Shown: positions 24,525 through 33,856 of the stretch, one piece after another
Layout: each line of letters begins with the position of its first letter
Position numbering within the stretch: the stretch's first letter is position 1
Origin: Neobacillus endophyticus
GTDB lineage: Bacteria; Bacillota; Bacilli; Bacillales; Cytobacillaceae
DNA length: 64,000 bases
Assembly: GCF_013248975.1 (NCBI RefSeq)
Contig: NZ_JABRWH010000001.1
Coordinates: forward strand, 2,686,001-2,750,000
Direction of reading: 5' to 3'
The notes under the pieces: generated by a model
Told to the model about the DNA's origin: nothing
Seen by the model: only the letters and a program-made list of their open reading frames with translations
The model's database searches: none
Position numbers and translations under genes: made by a program

Positions 24525-24547
24525 AAGTCTCCTTATTCAGGAGACTC
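24525..24547. repeat. right copy of the 23-bp target duplication
   Basis: It is identical to 22743-22765. It overlaps the last codons and the TAA stop of the CNNM gene, which therefore remain intact. On this side the T tract that completed the original terminator has been displaced by the IS end. Confidence 0.85.
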
Positions 24548-25840
24548 TGTTCTCTTTTTTACTTCTATATACAAAATATGATGGCCTTCGATTTCTTTTA
24601 TTTCAAAGGCAAATCCTTCTTGATTTAGGAAATCGCCTTTTTTTACATCAAATTTCTGGGTTAAGAACCAGCCGCCAATGGTATCCACATCATCTTCCTC
24701 CATGGTGGTTCCCAGCAGATCATTCACTTCCGTGATTAATACCTTTCCGTCCAAAATATAGTGCTGTTCGCCCATTTTTTGAACCAGTGGCAATTCATCC
24801 AGGTCAAATTCATCGCGGATTTCTCCAACAATTTCCTCCAAAATGTCTTCTACCGTTACAATACCGGCAGTGCCACCATACTCATCAGATAAAACAGCCA
24901 TATGTGAGCGGTTTTTTTGCAGCTTCACTAATAATTCCTGAATAGGAATTGTTTCAATTACATGTATGACCGGTTTTGTATAGTTCTGTAGCAGTCCTTC
25001 GCCTTGGCATTTTTGCTGGATACAGTCTGTCAGCACTTCTTTAATATTAACAACACCTAAAATATTGTCTTTATCGCCGTCAATGACAGGATAGCGAGTA
25101 TATTTTTCTTCTTTAACTGTTTCAATAATTTCATCAAGGATCGCATCCTTTGAGAGGCAAATCACTTCTGTTCTTGGAACCATAATTTCCTTGGCAATCC
25201 GGTCATCAAATTCAAAGATATTGTTCATATAACTGTATTCTGATTGGTTAATTTCACCGTTTTCATAGCTTTGCGACAGGATCAGCCGCAGCTCTTCCTC
25301 TGAAAGAGCAAGATCAAGTTCTGAAGCTGGCTTAATGCCGAACAAACCGGTAACGAATCGTGCAGAACGGTTAAGAATCCATATGAATGGATACATAAGC
25401 TTGTAAAATAAAATCATCGGCGGAGCAAATAGTAAAATAATCTTTTCCGACTTTTGAATGGCAAATGTTTTAGGTGATAATTCCCCAATGACAACGTTAA
25501 AAAACGTAATGATGGCAAAGGCAAGTATAAAGGAAAGAATCTGTTTCAGTGAGACTGGCATGGGAACCCATTTGAAAAAAGGATTTAACAGCATCCGGAC
25601 TGTAGGTTCACCAAGCCATCCCAAAATTAAAGAGGTTATGGTTATTCCCACCTGTGTTGCTGATAAATATCCATCCATATTGGAAAGGACCTTTTTAGCT
25701 GACTCGGCTTTACTATTTCCTTCAGCCAGTAATTGATCAATTCTTGTCGTCCTCACCCTGACGATCGCAAACTCAGAAGCCACAAAAAAGGCTGTAAAAG
25801 TTATTAAGAGTGCAATTATAAGTATATTCGTCCAAATCAT
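24533..25840 (-). CDS. second CNNM/CorC-family membrane protein with CBS pair
   Basis: This 435-residue protein is a paralogue of the protein at 20775-22127, with the same architecture: DUF21 membrane domain starting NILIIALLITFTAFFVASEFAI, tandem CBS domains, and a C-terminal CorC_HlyC domain. The CBS region holds IMVPRTEVICLSKD and VIDGDKDNILGVVNIKEVL, close to the paralogue. A role in magnesium or other divalent-cation efflux is inferred from the family. The gene ends in KKRTESPE, the last codons lying in the IS target duplication. Without the IS it would stand directly upstream of merR on the same strand. Confidence 0.88.
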   Translation of the reverse strand: MIWTNILIIALLITFTAFFVASEFAIVRVRTTRIDQLLAEGNSKAESAKKVLSNMDGYLSATQVGITITSLILGWLGEPTVRMLLNPFFKWVPMPVSLKQILSFILAFAIITFFNVVIGELSPKTFAIQKSEKIILLFAPPMILFYKLMYPFIWILNRSARFVTGLFGIKPASELDLALSEEELRLILSQSYENGEINQSEYSYMNNIFEFDDRIAKEIMVPRTEVICLSKDAILDEIIETVKEEKYTRYPVIDGDKDNILGVVNIKEVLTDCIQQKCQGEGLLQNYTKPVIHVIETIPIQELLVKLQKNRSHMAVLSDEYGGTAGIVTVEDILEEIVGEIRDEFDLDELPLVQKMGEQHYILDGKVLITEVNDLLGTTMEEDDVDTIGGWFLTQKFDVKKGDFLNQEGFAFEIKEIEGHHILYIEVKKRTESPE

Positions 25841-26033
25841 TAATCACCTTACAACAGGTAAGGTATGCCACCTCGCTTACAATAATAAGAATGACAGGTT
25901 GAATGTCATTCATTTCATGTTTACACCGAAAAGTATAGGTATTATTATTTCAAAAAAATGCTAAATGAGCAAATATATAATGAAAATAAAAAAAACTGTC
26001 CTTTTATGACAGCCAAAATGGTGAATAAACGTT

Positions 26034-26579
26034 TTAAGATCGTCGCCAATCGCGGGCAAGCATACTATAGATGGTAATGTCATGAAACTGCCCATTTAAA
26101 AGTTCACCGTCTCTTATCGTGCCTTCCATGATAAACCCAAGTCTTTCTGGAATGGCCCTGCTTTTTTGATTATTGACACCACAACGGATCTCAATTCGGT
26201 TCATTCCTAAATCGAAAAAGGCATAATTTAGCATCGCAGTAACAGAGCGAGTAATGATTCCACGTCCCTCCGCCTTTTTGGAAAGATAGTACCCGATACT
26301 TGCCATGTTGTTATACCAATCAATTTGATGTAGCCCAATTGAGCCGACAAGCTTTCCTCTATAGAGGATGCCAACATTTAATGCTTGGTTTTCGGCAAAT
26401 TGATTTAGCCAAACAGGGATCACGGTTTCAAATTGATATAGTGTGACCATTGTGCTTACCCACGGCAGCCATTGTGATAAGTGATCACGATTTTCCTCTA
26501 CAAGCTGAAATAGTGTCAAGGCATGATGGCGTTGAAATAATTGAAGCTCAATTTCATGGTCAACCTTTAATGTAAACAT
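26034..26579 (-). CDS. GNAT acetyltransferase, RimJ/RimL type
   Basis: This 181-residue protein belongs to the GNAT superfamily. The acetyl-CoA loop reads LSKKAEGRGIITRSVTAML (the Q/R-x-x-G-x-G/A type), followed by NRIEIRCGVNNQKSRAIPERLGFIMEGTIRDG, the hallmark of the RimJ/RimL ribosomal-protein acetyltransferases and relatives such as YdaF. It transfers acetyl from acetyl-CoA to an amine, perhaps a protein N-terminus; the substrate is unknown. It is a single gene divergent from feoA. Confidence 0.85.
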   Translation of the reverse strand: MFTLKVDHEIELQLFQRHHALTLFQLVEENRDHLSQWLPWVSTMVTLYQFETVIPVWLNQFAENQALNVGILYRGKLVGSIGLHQIDWYNNMASIGYYLSKKAEGRGIITRSVTAMLNYAFFDLGMNRIEIRCGVNNQKSRAIPERLGFIMEGTIRDGELLNGQFHDITIYSMLARDWRRS

Positions 26580-26801
26580 GGAAAATTGCTCCTAGGGATA
26601 ATTTTTTCCCTACATCCTATGCAAAAGCACACCCGATGCACCTAATTTTCATCAAAAATATCAATTATTATGTTTAGATCTGATTCTATTTTAAAGTATG
26701 ATAATTTGCCGGATAAAAGGACTTGTTTATCACTTTTCGAATAATTGTCAAAAAATTAGTCTCTTCTTTCCTAAAAAAAGTGATAAAATGTCAATATAGA
26801 A

Positions 26802-26816
26802 AGAGAATCATTCTCA
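26802..26816 (+). promoter_or_regulatory. Fur box upstream of feoA
   Basis: AGAGAATCATTCTCA matches the 7-1-7 Fur consensus TGATAATNATTATCA at 11 of 14 specified positions and lies 26 bp before the feoA start. A candidate -10 (TAAAAT) is just upstream near 26784. Iron-dependent repression of feoAB is therefore likely. Confidence 0.8.
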
Positions 26817-26841
26817 ATTAGTAGAGATTGGGTGATAGCAT

Positions 26842-27066
26842 ATGTTCAGATCACTAAAAGCAGGAGATAAAGGAAAAATTATCGATATTTCTCATGTTAG
26901 TCACCTTGTACAAAGACGACTGCTTGATTTAGGAATAACAGAGGGTTCAGAAGTTTGTGTGAAATGTGTCATGCCGTTTGGCGGTCCTGTCATGATTGAA
27001 TCATGCGGACAATGCGTTGGCCTTCGCCGTAAGGAAGCAGTGCAAATTGAGGTGGAGAAAATATAA
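26842..27066 (+). CDS. feoA: ferrous iron transport accessory protein FeoA
   Basis: This 74-residue SH3-like protein has the FeoA pattern: a short N-terminal strand, RRLLDLGITEGSEV, GGPVMIE and the final GLRRKEAVQIEV. It acts with FeoB in GTP-driven ferrous iron uptake at the membrane. Its two Cys pairs (CVKCVM, CGQC) are more than usual for the family. It starts 26 bp after the Fur box and overlaps feoB by one base. Confidence 0.93.
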   Translation: MFRSLKAGDKGKIIDISHVSHLVQRRLLDLGITEGSEVCVKCVMPFGGPVMIESCGQCVGLRRKEAVQIEVEKI

Positions 27067-29069
27067 TGGAAATCGCTCTAATCGGAAATCCCAATACTGG
27101 GAAAACATCGTTGTTTAATAATTTGACAGGCTCCTATGAGTATGTCGGAAATTGGAGCGGTGTAACTGTTGAAAAGAAAGTCGGAGTTTTTAAAAATAAT
27201 ATTGGCAGGTTAATTGATTTACCAGGGGTTTATACACTAAACCCGCTTTCAAAGGATGAAGGAGTTGTTACTTCTTTCTTTTTAAATGATTCAGTTGACC
27301 GGCTGCTCAATATATTAGATGCTTCTCAATTAGATCGGAACTTGCATTTAACCTTGCAGCTTTTAGAATATGAAAAGCCAGTGCTGATTGGCCTCAACAT
27401 GGTTGATGTGGCGGATAAGCGGGGCATTCACGTCGATGCATCCAAGTTATCTGACATTCTAGGTGTTCCTGTTGTCCCGGTAGTTGCCAGAAGCGGTAAA
27501 GGCTGCGACAAACTCGTCAATATTATCGCTACTAAATCCATGAAACCGGAGAATAAGAACCTTGTTTTTTATGGTATAGAGGTTGAAGAGGCAATCCTTG
27601 TATTGTCCAATCTAATTAGCGATAAGGCGGAACATTCCATTCGCTGGCTGGCTGTTCAGTATTTTGAAGGGAACGAATATGTAGAAAACTATTTGCATCA
27701 AATTGCATCTCCCGAAAAACTGAAAGAGGTCGTTTCCACCGTTGAAGCAACTGTACAAGAACGTTATCACGTTAAAACATTGGCAAATTACATTTATTTA
27801 AAAAGAAAAGAAACCATTGATAAAATTACCGCAGAAGTATCTAGGAAAAGTGAAGGGGTAATTCCCCTAACAGAAAAAATCGACATGATCGTCACCAATA
27901 AATATTTAGGAATGCCGATTTTTTTACTCTTTATGTATTTAATGTTTGAATTAACCTTCGACTGGCTAGGGACTCCTTTGTCAAACGCATTGGATGCTTT
28001 TTTATCAGGGCCAGTCACTTCTGTGTTTGAACAGGCATTAAGTGCTGTTCATGCCTCAGCATTTATTCATGCATTGATTATTAATGGTCTTGTTGCAGGG
28101 GTTGGCGGTGTATTAGTATTTGTACCGCAAATCTTTATTCTTTTCTTCTTTATTTCCTTGTTAGAGGATTCCGGTTATATGGCCCGGGTTGCTTTAGTAA
28201 TGGACAGAATTATGGAATCTGTGGGGTTAAACGGTAAAGCGTTTATTCCGATGATGATTGGCTTTGGCTGTAATGTTCCTGGCATCATGGCTGCAAGAAC
28301 TATTGAGACCCCAAGGGAACGGTTATTAACCATCTTACTGACACCGTTAATGTCATGCTCAGCTCGTTTGCCGGTATATGCCTTATTTGTAGGGGCATTT
28401 TTTATCGGACATAAAGCATTTATCGTTTTAAGTCTTTATGTTTTAGGGATTGTTGTTGCTTTAATTCTGGCAAAAATCTTTTCTTCTACTTTATTAAAAT
28501 CGGAAACTTCCTTATTTGTGATTGAACTTCCGCCATACCGGCTTCCGCAGTTTCAATCACTTTGGAGAAGCACTTGGGATAAAGGAAAAGGATTTGTAAG
28601 AAAAGCAGGAACATTTATTTTTGGCGGCTCGGTATTTATTTGGCTGTTATCATATGCAGGGCCAGCAGGTTTAAATGTCAATATGGACCACAGCTTTTTA
28701 GCTGCAATCGGCGGTGTTCTTGCACCCATTTTGGCGCCGCTTGGCTTTGGCACTTGGCAGGCAGCTGCATCACTGATAACAGGTTTTCTCGCTAAAGAAT
28801 CGATCATTTCCACTATGAACATTATTTACTTTGTTAAGAGTGATTCGAGCCTTCAGGGGTTACTGTCACATTATTATACACCACTTGCTGCCTATAGTTT
28901 TATGGTGTTTATCCTGTTATATATTCCGTGTTTAGCCACAACTGCGACTATTTATAAAGAAACCGGCTCGAAAAAGTGGACTGTGTTTTCTATAGGGTAT
29001 GCACTTGCCATTGCCTATGTTCTGTCCATTATGATCTATCAAGGCGGAAAACTGTTCGGTCTTGTTTAA
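27066..29069 (+). CDS. feoB: ferrous iron permease FeoB
   Basis: This 667-residue protein has an N-terminal G domain and a C-terminal membrane domain. G1 is GNPNTGKTS (residues 7-15), the G2 region is GNWSGVTVEKK, G3 is DLPGVY, and G4 is NMVD. The membrane part has about eight helices with two gate repeats, including the IPMMIGFGCNVPGIMAART and MSCSARLPVY motifs with conserved Cys. It imports ferrous iron. It forms an operon with feoA and the Cys-rich small protein downstream, under Fur control. Confidence 0.96.
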   Translation: MEIALIGNPNTGKTSLFNNLTGSYEYVGNWSGVTVEKKVGVFKNNIGRLIDLPGVYTLNPLSKDEGVVTSFFLNDSVDRLLNILDASQLDRNLHLTLQLLEYEKPVLIGLNMVDVADKRGIHVDASKLSDILGVPVVPVVARSGKGCDKLVNIIATKSMKPENKNLVFYGIEVEEAILVLSNLISDKAEHSIRWLAVQYFEGNEYVENYLHQIASPEKLKEVVSTVEATVQERYHVKTLANYIYLKRKETIDKITAEVSRKSEGVIPLTEKIDMIVTNKYLGMPIFLLFMYLMFELTFDWLGTPLSNALDAFLSGPVTSVFEQALSAVHASAFIHALIINGLVAGVGGVLVFVPQIFILFFFISLLEDSGYMARVALVMDRIMESVGLNGKAFIPMMIGFGCNVPGIMAARTIETPRERLLTILLTPLMSCSARLPVYALFVGAFFIGHKAFIVLSLYVLGIVVALILAKIFSSTLLKSETSLFVIELPPYRLPQFQSLWRSTWDKGKGFVRKAGTFIFGGSVFIWLLSYAGPAGLNVNMDHSFLAAIGGVLAPILAPLGFGTWQAAASLITGFLAKESIISTMNIIYFVKSDSSLQGLLSHYYTPLAAYSFMVFILLYIPCLATTATIYKETGSKKWTVFSIGYALAIAYVLSIMIYQGGKLFGLV

Positions 29070-29090
29070 TTCTCATGGGAGATGATTTTT

Positions 29091-29246
29091 ATGTTTGCCA
29101 GCATCGTCATTGGCATAGTGGTTTTTGGTTATGCTGCTTGGGCTGTAGTGAAATTTATCAATAAATCTAAAAAAGGAAAATGCGCAGCATGCGAGTTGAA
29201 GAAAAACTGCTCCAGTCAATGTGAAATTCCACCGCAATTTAAATAA
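29091..29246 (+). CDS. FeoB-associated Cys-rich membrane protein
   Basis: This 51-residue protein has one membrane helix (SIVIGIVVFGYAAWAVVKF) followed by a short tail with four Cys spaced C-x2-C-x5-C-x3-C. This is the pattern of the small FeoB-associated proteins found after feoB in Firmicutes. GGGAGATG lies 9-10 nt before the ATG. It is the third gene of the feo operon and is followed by its terminator. It was probably missed by length-based gene calling. Confidence 0.85.
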   Translation: MFASIVIGIVVFGYAAWAVVKFINKSKKGKCAACELKKNCSSQCEIPPQFK

Positions 29247-29253
29247 GTAAAAC

Positions 29254-29289
29254 AAAAAACTGCTGTTGTCTAAAAAGGCAGTTTTTTTT
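29254..29289 (+). terminator. terminator of the feo operon
   Basis: AAAAAACTGC (29254-29263) pairs with GCAGTTTTTT (29278-29287) and ends in a run of T. Confidence 0.85.
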
Positions 29290-29433
29290 GTTTGGAAAAT
29301 AATCACAAGGAACGAGAACACGTACATTCAAAATCGACAGTTCTATTTAATTGGGGCTAGTCAAATTGCTTTGAAAATTGCCAATTCTTGAGTAAAATTA
29401 CCCTAGAGAGACTATGGAAGGAAGGGCTTAAAC

Positions 29434-29892
29434 ATGACCAGAGACGAAATCATTAGGAGTGTTTCAGAGAAGCTGAGGTTAATTCGAACAGAAGCGGATT
29501 ATACCCAGGACAAAATGGCAGATATTATAGGTGTCTCGAAGAAAACACTCGTGCAGATTGAAAAAGGAAGAGTACTTGCCAACTGGTCAACTGTCGTCTC
29601 CATTTGTGCTCTTTTTCGTGAAACGGAAACCGTTCAATTTCTATTTGGCAGTGAGCCCTTGGAAGTGATTGAGACAGTCGCAAGGGAAGGAATTGATTAC
29701 CGTAAAGTCAAAACTTTCGGAGGCCGTGTTTGGTGGAAGGTTCTATTAAAAAGGCATGGATTTGTTCTTCAGCAAAATATTTTAAGTAAACATTTTCGAA
29801 TTTTGGATGAAAGAAATAATCGGATATTTAGCAGCTTCGATGAAAAACTATCAAAACAGCGGTTTAAAGAACTAACCAATAACGATCAATAA
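29434..29892 (+). CDS. XRE-family transcriptional regulator
   Basis: This 152-residue protein has an N-terminal Cro/C1-type helix-turn-helix (about residues 10-70: LRLIRTEADYTQDKMADIIGVSKKTLVQIEKG) and a C-terminal domain of about 75 residues without recognised motif (FGGRVWWKVLLKRHGFVLQQNILSKHFRI). GGAAGGG precedes ATG 29434. It is a single gene with its own terminator. Its target genes cannot be deduced; proximity to feo may be incidental. Confidence 0.85.
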   Translation: MTRDEIIRSVSEKLRLIRTEADYTQDKMADIIGVSKKTLVQIEKGRVLANWSTVVSICALFRETETVQFLFGSEPLEVIETVAREGIDYRKVKTFGGRVWWKVLLKRHGFVLQQNILSKHFRILDERNNRIFSSFDEKLSKQRFKELTNNDQ

Positions 29893-29896
29893 GAAA

Positions 29897-29926
29897 GAGA
29901 CAAGGGTGAAACCTCGTCTTTTTTTA
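29897..29926 (+). terminator. terminator of the XRE regulator gene
   Basis: GAGACAAGG and CCTCGTCTT form a stem with one mismatch, followed by seven T. Confidence 0.7.
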
Positions 29927-29940
29927 TTTGGAAAAAGGTG

Positions 29941-29971
29941 GAGTAATTCCTCATAAATTTAGGAGAAATAT
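29941..29971 (+). promoter_or_regulatory. possible forespore-type promoter of the PbpG-like gene
   Basis: GAGTA and GGAGAAATAT are separated by 16 bp, loosely resembling the sigma-F consensus. B. subtilis pbpG is forespore-expressed, which makes it worth noting, but the match is partial. Confidence 0.25.
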
Positions 29972-30026
29972 GGAACATTATACCTACTATTAAAAATTTT
30001 TGATTATTTTCATCCTGGGAGGAACT

Positions 30027-32066
30027 ATGAAAAAACCGGCTGTCATGAGCATGTGGAAAAATCTCAAAAGATGGCACTTGGTTCAAATCATACTTTTATC
30101 TGCTTTATTGTTGATATTAGGATTCTTTGGGATTATCTATTATTTTTCAAAAACGGCAGATATCTCTGCACTTAATGATGAAATACCACAGCCGACCATT
30201 TTTTATGATGAATTTGGGAAAATAGCAAGTAAAGTTTCTGCAAATAAAAATGAAGGAGTCCCGATTAAAGACGTCCCGGGATCCATGCAGCATGCAGTAG
30301 TTGCCATTGAAGATCATCGTTTTTATCAGCACCATGGAGTGGATCTTTTGGGAACAGCCCGCGCATTATTCCGTGATGTAAAAGTGGGCGGAATGGCCGA
30401 AGGCGGAAGTACGATCACACAGCAGCTCGTTAAAAATACCTTGCTAACTTCTGAAAAGACAATGCAGAGAAAAATGGAGGAAATGTTCATGGCACTGGCT
30501 GTGGAACGTGAATACTCAAAACAGGAAATTCTGCAAATGTATTTAAATAGAATTTATTTTGGGAACGGAGCATGGGGAATTAAACAGGCTGCAAGCAAAT
30601 ATTTCGGCAAAAATGTTAAGAATCTCACCATCAGTGAATCAGCTCTGCTAGCAGGATTAATTAGATCGCCTTCAACCTTAAATCCATATGACCATATGAA
30701 ACAAGCAATAGAAAGACGAAACTTGGTTTTATTGGAAATGAAGGACCAAGGCTACATTACAAATGCACAATATATAAAAGCAAAACAAGAAAAAGTTAAA
30801 TTAGACGATTCTGGCAACGATCCATTCCGGGGTAAATACCCTTATTATGTGGATCAAGTGATGGAGGAGGCCATTAATAAGTACGGACTATCTCAGGATG
30901 AGCTGCTAACGGAGGGCTATCATATTTACACGGAGCTTGATCCATCAATGCAAACGGCCATGGAAAATACGTATCAAAATGATGTTATCTTTCCAAAAGG
31001 GAAGGACCGTCTTGTTCAAAGCGGAGGCGTATTATTAGATCCGAAGACAGGTGCAGTGCGAGCAATTGTCGGAGGAAGAGGACCACATACTTTTAGAGGC
31101 TATAATCGAGCATCTCAACTAAAGGCACAGCCTGGCTCATCCTTTAAGCCATTGGCCGTGTACACTCCTGCTCTCGAGGAAGGGTGGAAAATAACGGATA
31201 TGTTAAAGGATGAGCCAATGAAGTTTGGTCAGTATGTTCCAAGCAATTATGACCATCAATATGAAGGTGAAGTACCCATGTATGATGCCGTGAAAGAATC
31301 TAAGAATCTCCCTGCAGTCTGGCTATTAAATCAAATTGGGATTGAAAAGGGGCTAGATTCTGTAAAACGATTCGGAATCTCATTAGATCAAGAAGACCAC
31401 AATCTCCCGCTAGCCCTTGGAGGTCTGCATAAAGGTGTTTCACCAATGGAAATGGCTGAAGCTTTTTCTGTATTTCCGAATAAAGGATATCGGGTTGCGT
31501 CCCATGTCATCAAAAAAATCGTCGATGACGAAGGAAATATAATTGGTGCCTGGAGGTTAAAAAAGGTAAAGGTAACCACCAAAACAGTAACTGAAAATAT
31601 GACGACGATGCTGCTTGGGGTTGTGGAGCAAGGAACAGGAAAAGCAGCACAAATTCCCGGAAGAGAGACGGCAGGGAAGACAGGTTCAACTCAAGTTCCT
31701 ATTAAAGGAATTAACGGATTGAAGGATCAGTGGTTTGTCGGGTATACCCCGCAATTAGTCGGAGCCATTTGGGTAGGTTACGACATAACGGATGCGGAAC
31801 ATTATATGATTCCAACAAATGGAACAGGAGCAGCACTTGTTTTCCGCGAAGCGATGCAGGGGGCATTAAGAAATGCACCAAATGAAAGTTTTCATGTTAC
31901 TCAAATCCAGGATTTGATAGATGAACAGAAAAAACAAGAAGGGTTTAATTTAGAAGGTATTCCAGAGCAGTTTAACAATGAACTGCAAAAATGGGAGGAA
32001 CAATGGAATAAAGTAAAAGAAAAATGGGACAAGAAATGGAATCGTAAAGGGAAAGGACACAGCTAA
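30027..32066 (+). CDS. pbpG: class A penicillin-binding protein, PbpG-like
   Basis: This protein of about 679 residues is bifunctional. A membrane anchor (about residues 20-40) is followed by the GT51 glycosyltransferase domain (EDHRFYQHHGVD, GGSTITQQLVKN, NRIYFGNGAWGI). The transpeptidase domain has the catalytic Ser in SSFK, SKN and KTGST. It polymerises and cross-links peptidoglycan outside the membrane. Length and motifs are close to B. subtilis PbpG, a spore-cortex enzyme, though PbpD/PBP4 is an alternative. GGGAGG supports ATG 30027 over an upstream in-frame start. The tail is Lys/Trp-rich. Confidence 0.87.
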   Translation: MKKPAVMSMWKNLKRWHLVQIILLSALLLILGFFGIIYYFSKTADISALNDEIPQPTIFYDEFGKIASKVSANKNEGVPIKDVPGSMQHAVVAIEDHRFYQHHGVDLLGTARALFRDVKVGGMAEGGSTITQQLVKNTLLTSEKTMQRKMEEMFMALAVEREYSKQEILQMYLNRIYFGNGAWGIKQAASKYFGKNVKNLTISESALLAGLIRSPSTLNPYDHMKQAIERRNLVLLEMKDQGYITNAQYIKAKQEKVKLDDSGNDPFRGKYPYYVDQVMEEAINKYGLSQDELLTEGYHIYTELDPSMQTAMENTYQNDVIFPKGKDRLVQSGGVLLDPKTGAVRAIVGGRGPHTFRGYNRASQLKAQPGSSFKPLAVYTPALEEGWKITDMLKDEPMKFGQYVPSNYDHQYEGEVPMYDAVKESKNLPAVWLLNQIGIEKGLDSVKRFGISLDQEDHNLPLALGGLHKGVSPMEMAEAFSVFPNKGYRVASHVIKKIVDDEGNIIGAWRLKKVKVTTKTVTENMTTMLLGVVEQGTGKAAQIPGRETAGKTGSTQVPIKGINGLKDQWFVGYTPQLVGAIWVGYDITDAEHYMIPTNGTGAALVFREAMQGALRNAPNESFHVTQIQDLIDEQKKQEGFNLEGIPEQFNNELQKWEEQWNKVKEKWDKKWNRKGKGHS

Positions 32067-32253
32067 TTAATTCTGAAGAACCAGACTAGAGTTCATGGGA
32101 AAATCAATCGGATGATCAGCAGATCTCAAAAAAACATTTCACAAAAAGTTCACATCTTTGCCGTGAATATGTAAGAACGATCACTTCTAACTCCCATTTT
32201 ATGTGATACCTTAAAAATAATAAAGTGAATGATTTAAATGGGGGGGGCTATTC

Positions 32254-32337
32254 ATGTCAGATTACTCAGTTGTTCTAACCATTGGCAGTTTACTAATCCT
32301 TTCATATTATATCGGATATACACTTCTTAAACATTAA
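32254..32337 (+). CDS. 27-residue membrane peptide
   Basis: This short ORF is MSDYSVVLTIGSLLI followed by LSYYIGYTLLKH: one hydrophobic helix with a basic end. A GGGGGGG ribosome binding site lies 6-7 nt before the ATG, and an intrinsic terminator begins right after the stop, so it is a complete transcription unit. I do not recognise a family. It resembles the tiny membrane proteins made in sporulating Bacillus. Confidence 0.6.
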   Translation: MSDYSVVLTIGSLLILSYYIGYTLLKH

Positions 32338-32339
32338 AG

Positions 32340-32366
32340 CTGCAGATTAATCTCTGCAGTTTTTTT
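32340..32366 (+). terminator. terminator of the 27-residue peptide gene
   Basis: CTGCAGA and TCTGCAG flank a 6-nt loop and are followed by seven T. Confidence 0.85.
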
Positions 32367-32428
32367 CTTAATAAAAATGGGAAGATTGGGCATACATATT
32401 TTGTAAGTGAATTTGTGAGGTGGAAATT

Positions 32429-33820
32429 TTGGGAAACTTTAGAATCGAGAAGGATACGCTTGGTGAAGTACAAGTTCCGCAGGATAAATTTTGGGGAGCA
32501 CAAACACAGCGGAGCAAAGATAATTTCAAAATTGGTTCTGAAAAGATGCCATTGGAGGTTATTTATGGCCTCGTATACATTAAAAAAGCAGCAGCTATTG
32601 TCAATCATCGATTAGGCAAGCTTAATGAATCCAAAATGAATGCCATTACAAAGGTGTGTGATCAGATTTTAAGTGGAACATATGATGATCATTTCCCATT
32701 GGCAGTCTGGCAAACGGGCAGCGGTACTCAATCGAACATGAATGTAAATGAGGTGATTGCCAATCGAGCCAATCACTTGCTGCAAGAAATGGCAGGGGAA
32801 GACACCTCACAGGAGAAAATTCATCCAAATGATGACGTCAACATGTCGCAAAGTTCCAATGATACATTCCCAACTGCCATGCATATAGCAGCCTATATAA
32901 AAATTGTTGAGCGACTACTTCCTGCCATTGAGGAATTGAAAAATACTTTAAATGAAAAAGAAAAATCTTTTATTAGCATTGTAAAAATTGGCCGGACTCA
33001 CCTCCAGGATGCTACCCCGTTAACATTAGGGCAAGAAATCAGCGGATGGCGGTTTATGCTTGATAAAAATGAACAAATGTTAATTGAATCTGCCCAGCAT
33101 TTGCTTTCTCTAGCGATTGGCGGAACAGCAGTAGGAACAGGAATAAATGCTGATCCAAAGTTCGGCACGATGGTTGCCGAACAGATAGAAGCGTCAACAG
33201 GCTATAAATTTACTTCATCAGAAAATAAATTCCATGCACTAACAAGCCATGATGAAATTGTATATGTACATGGATCTCTAAAAGCATTGGCTGCTGATAT
33301 GATGAAAATCGCTAACGATGTCCGCTGGTTGGCAAGCGGGCCGAGAAGCGGGATCGGAGAAATCAGTATTCCTGCCAATGAGCCCGGCAGCTCCATCATG
33401 CCTGGAAAAGTAAATCCAACTCAAAGTGAAGCCATGACAATGGTGGCATGCCAGGTTTTTGGAAACGACGCGGCGATTGGATTTGCAGCAAGCCAAGGCA
33501 ATTTTGAGTTGAATGTATTTAAACCTGTTATTATTCATAACCTCATTCAATCCATCAGGCTGCTTTCAGATGGAATCCGTTCTTTTAAAAAGAATTGTGC
33601 TGTCGGTATTGAGGCGAATATCGATGTGATCAAGGGGCATGTGGAACGTTCATTAATGCTTGTTACAGCCTTAAATCCGCATATTGGTTATGAAAAAGCA
33701 GCGGAAATTGCAAAGCTTGCTTTTAAAGATAACAGTACGTTAAAAACAGCAGCATTAAAAACTGGTTACTTGACAGAAGAACAGTTTGAGGAATGGATCA
33801 AACCGGAGAAAATGGTCTAA
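32429..33820 (+). CDS. fumC: class II fumarate hydratase
   Basis: This protein of about 463 residues is the iron-independent fumarase of the TCA cycle (called citG in B. subtilis), interconverting fumarate and malate as a tetramer. The family signature [11 protein letters not shown] is present, along with [16 protein letters not shown], the [12 protein letters not shown] region and the [10 protein letters not shown] motif with the catalytic His. TTG 32429 follows GTGAGGTGG by 5 nt and aligns with the usual short N-terminus; GTG 32420 lies inside the ribosome binding site. Confidence 0.95.
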   Translation: MGNFRIEKDTLGEVQVPQDKFWGAQTQRSKDNFKIGSEKMPLEVIYGLVYIKKAAAIVNHRLGKLNESKMNAITKVCDQILSGTYDDHFPLAVWQTGSGTQSNMNVNEVIANRANHLLQEMAGEDTSQEKIHPNDDVNMSQSSNDTFPTAMHIAAYIKIVERLLPAIEELKNTLNEKEKSFISIVKIGRTHLQDATPLTLGQEISGWRFMLDKNEQMLIESAQHLLSLAIGGTAVGTGINADPKFGTMVAEQIEASTGYKFTSSENKFHALTSHDEIVYVHGSLKALAADMMKIANDVRWLASGPRSGIGEISIPANEPGSSIMPGKVNPTQSEAMTMVACQVFGNDAAIGFAASQGNFELNVFKPVIIHNLIQSIRLLSDGIRSFKKNCAVGIEANIDVIKGHVERSLMLVTALNPHIGYEKAAEIAKLAFKDNSTLKTAALKTGYLTEEQFEEWIKPEKMV

Positions 33821-33856
33821 GCTATTTAATTTATTTTTCATAAAACCTATTTTGAA

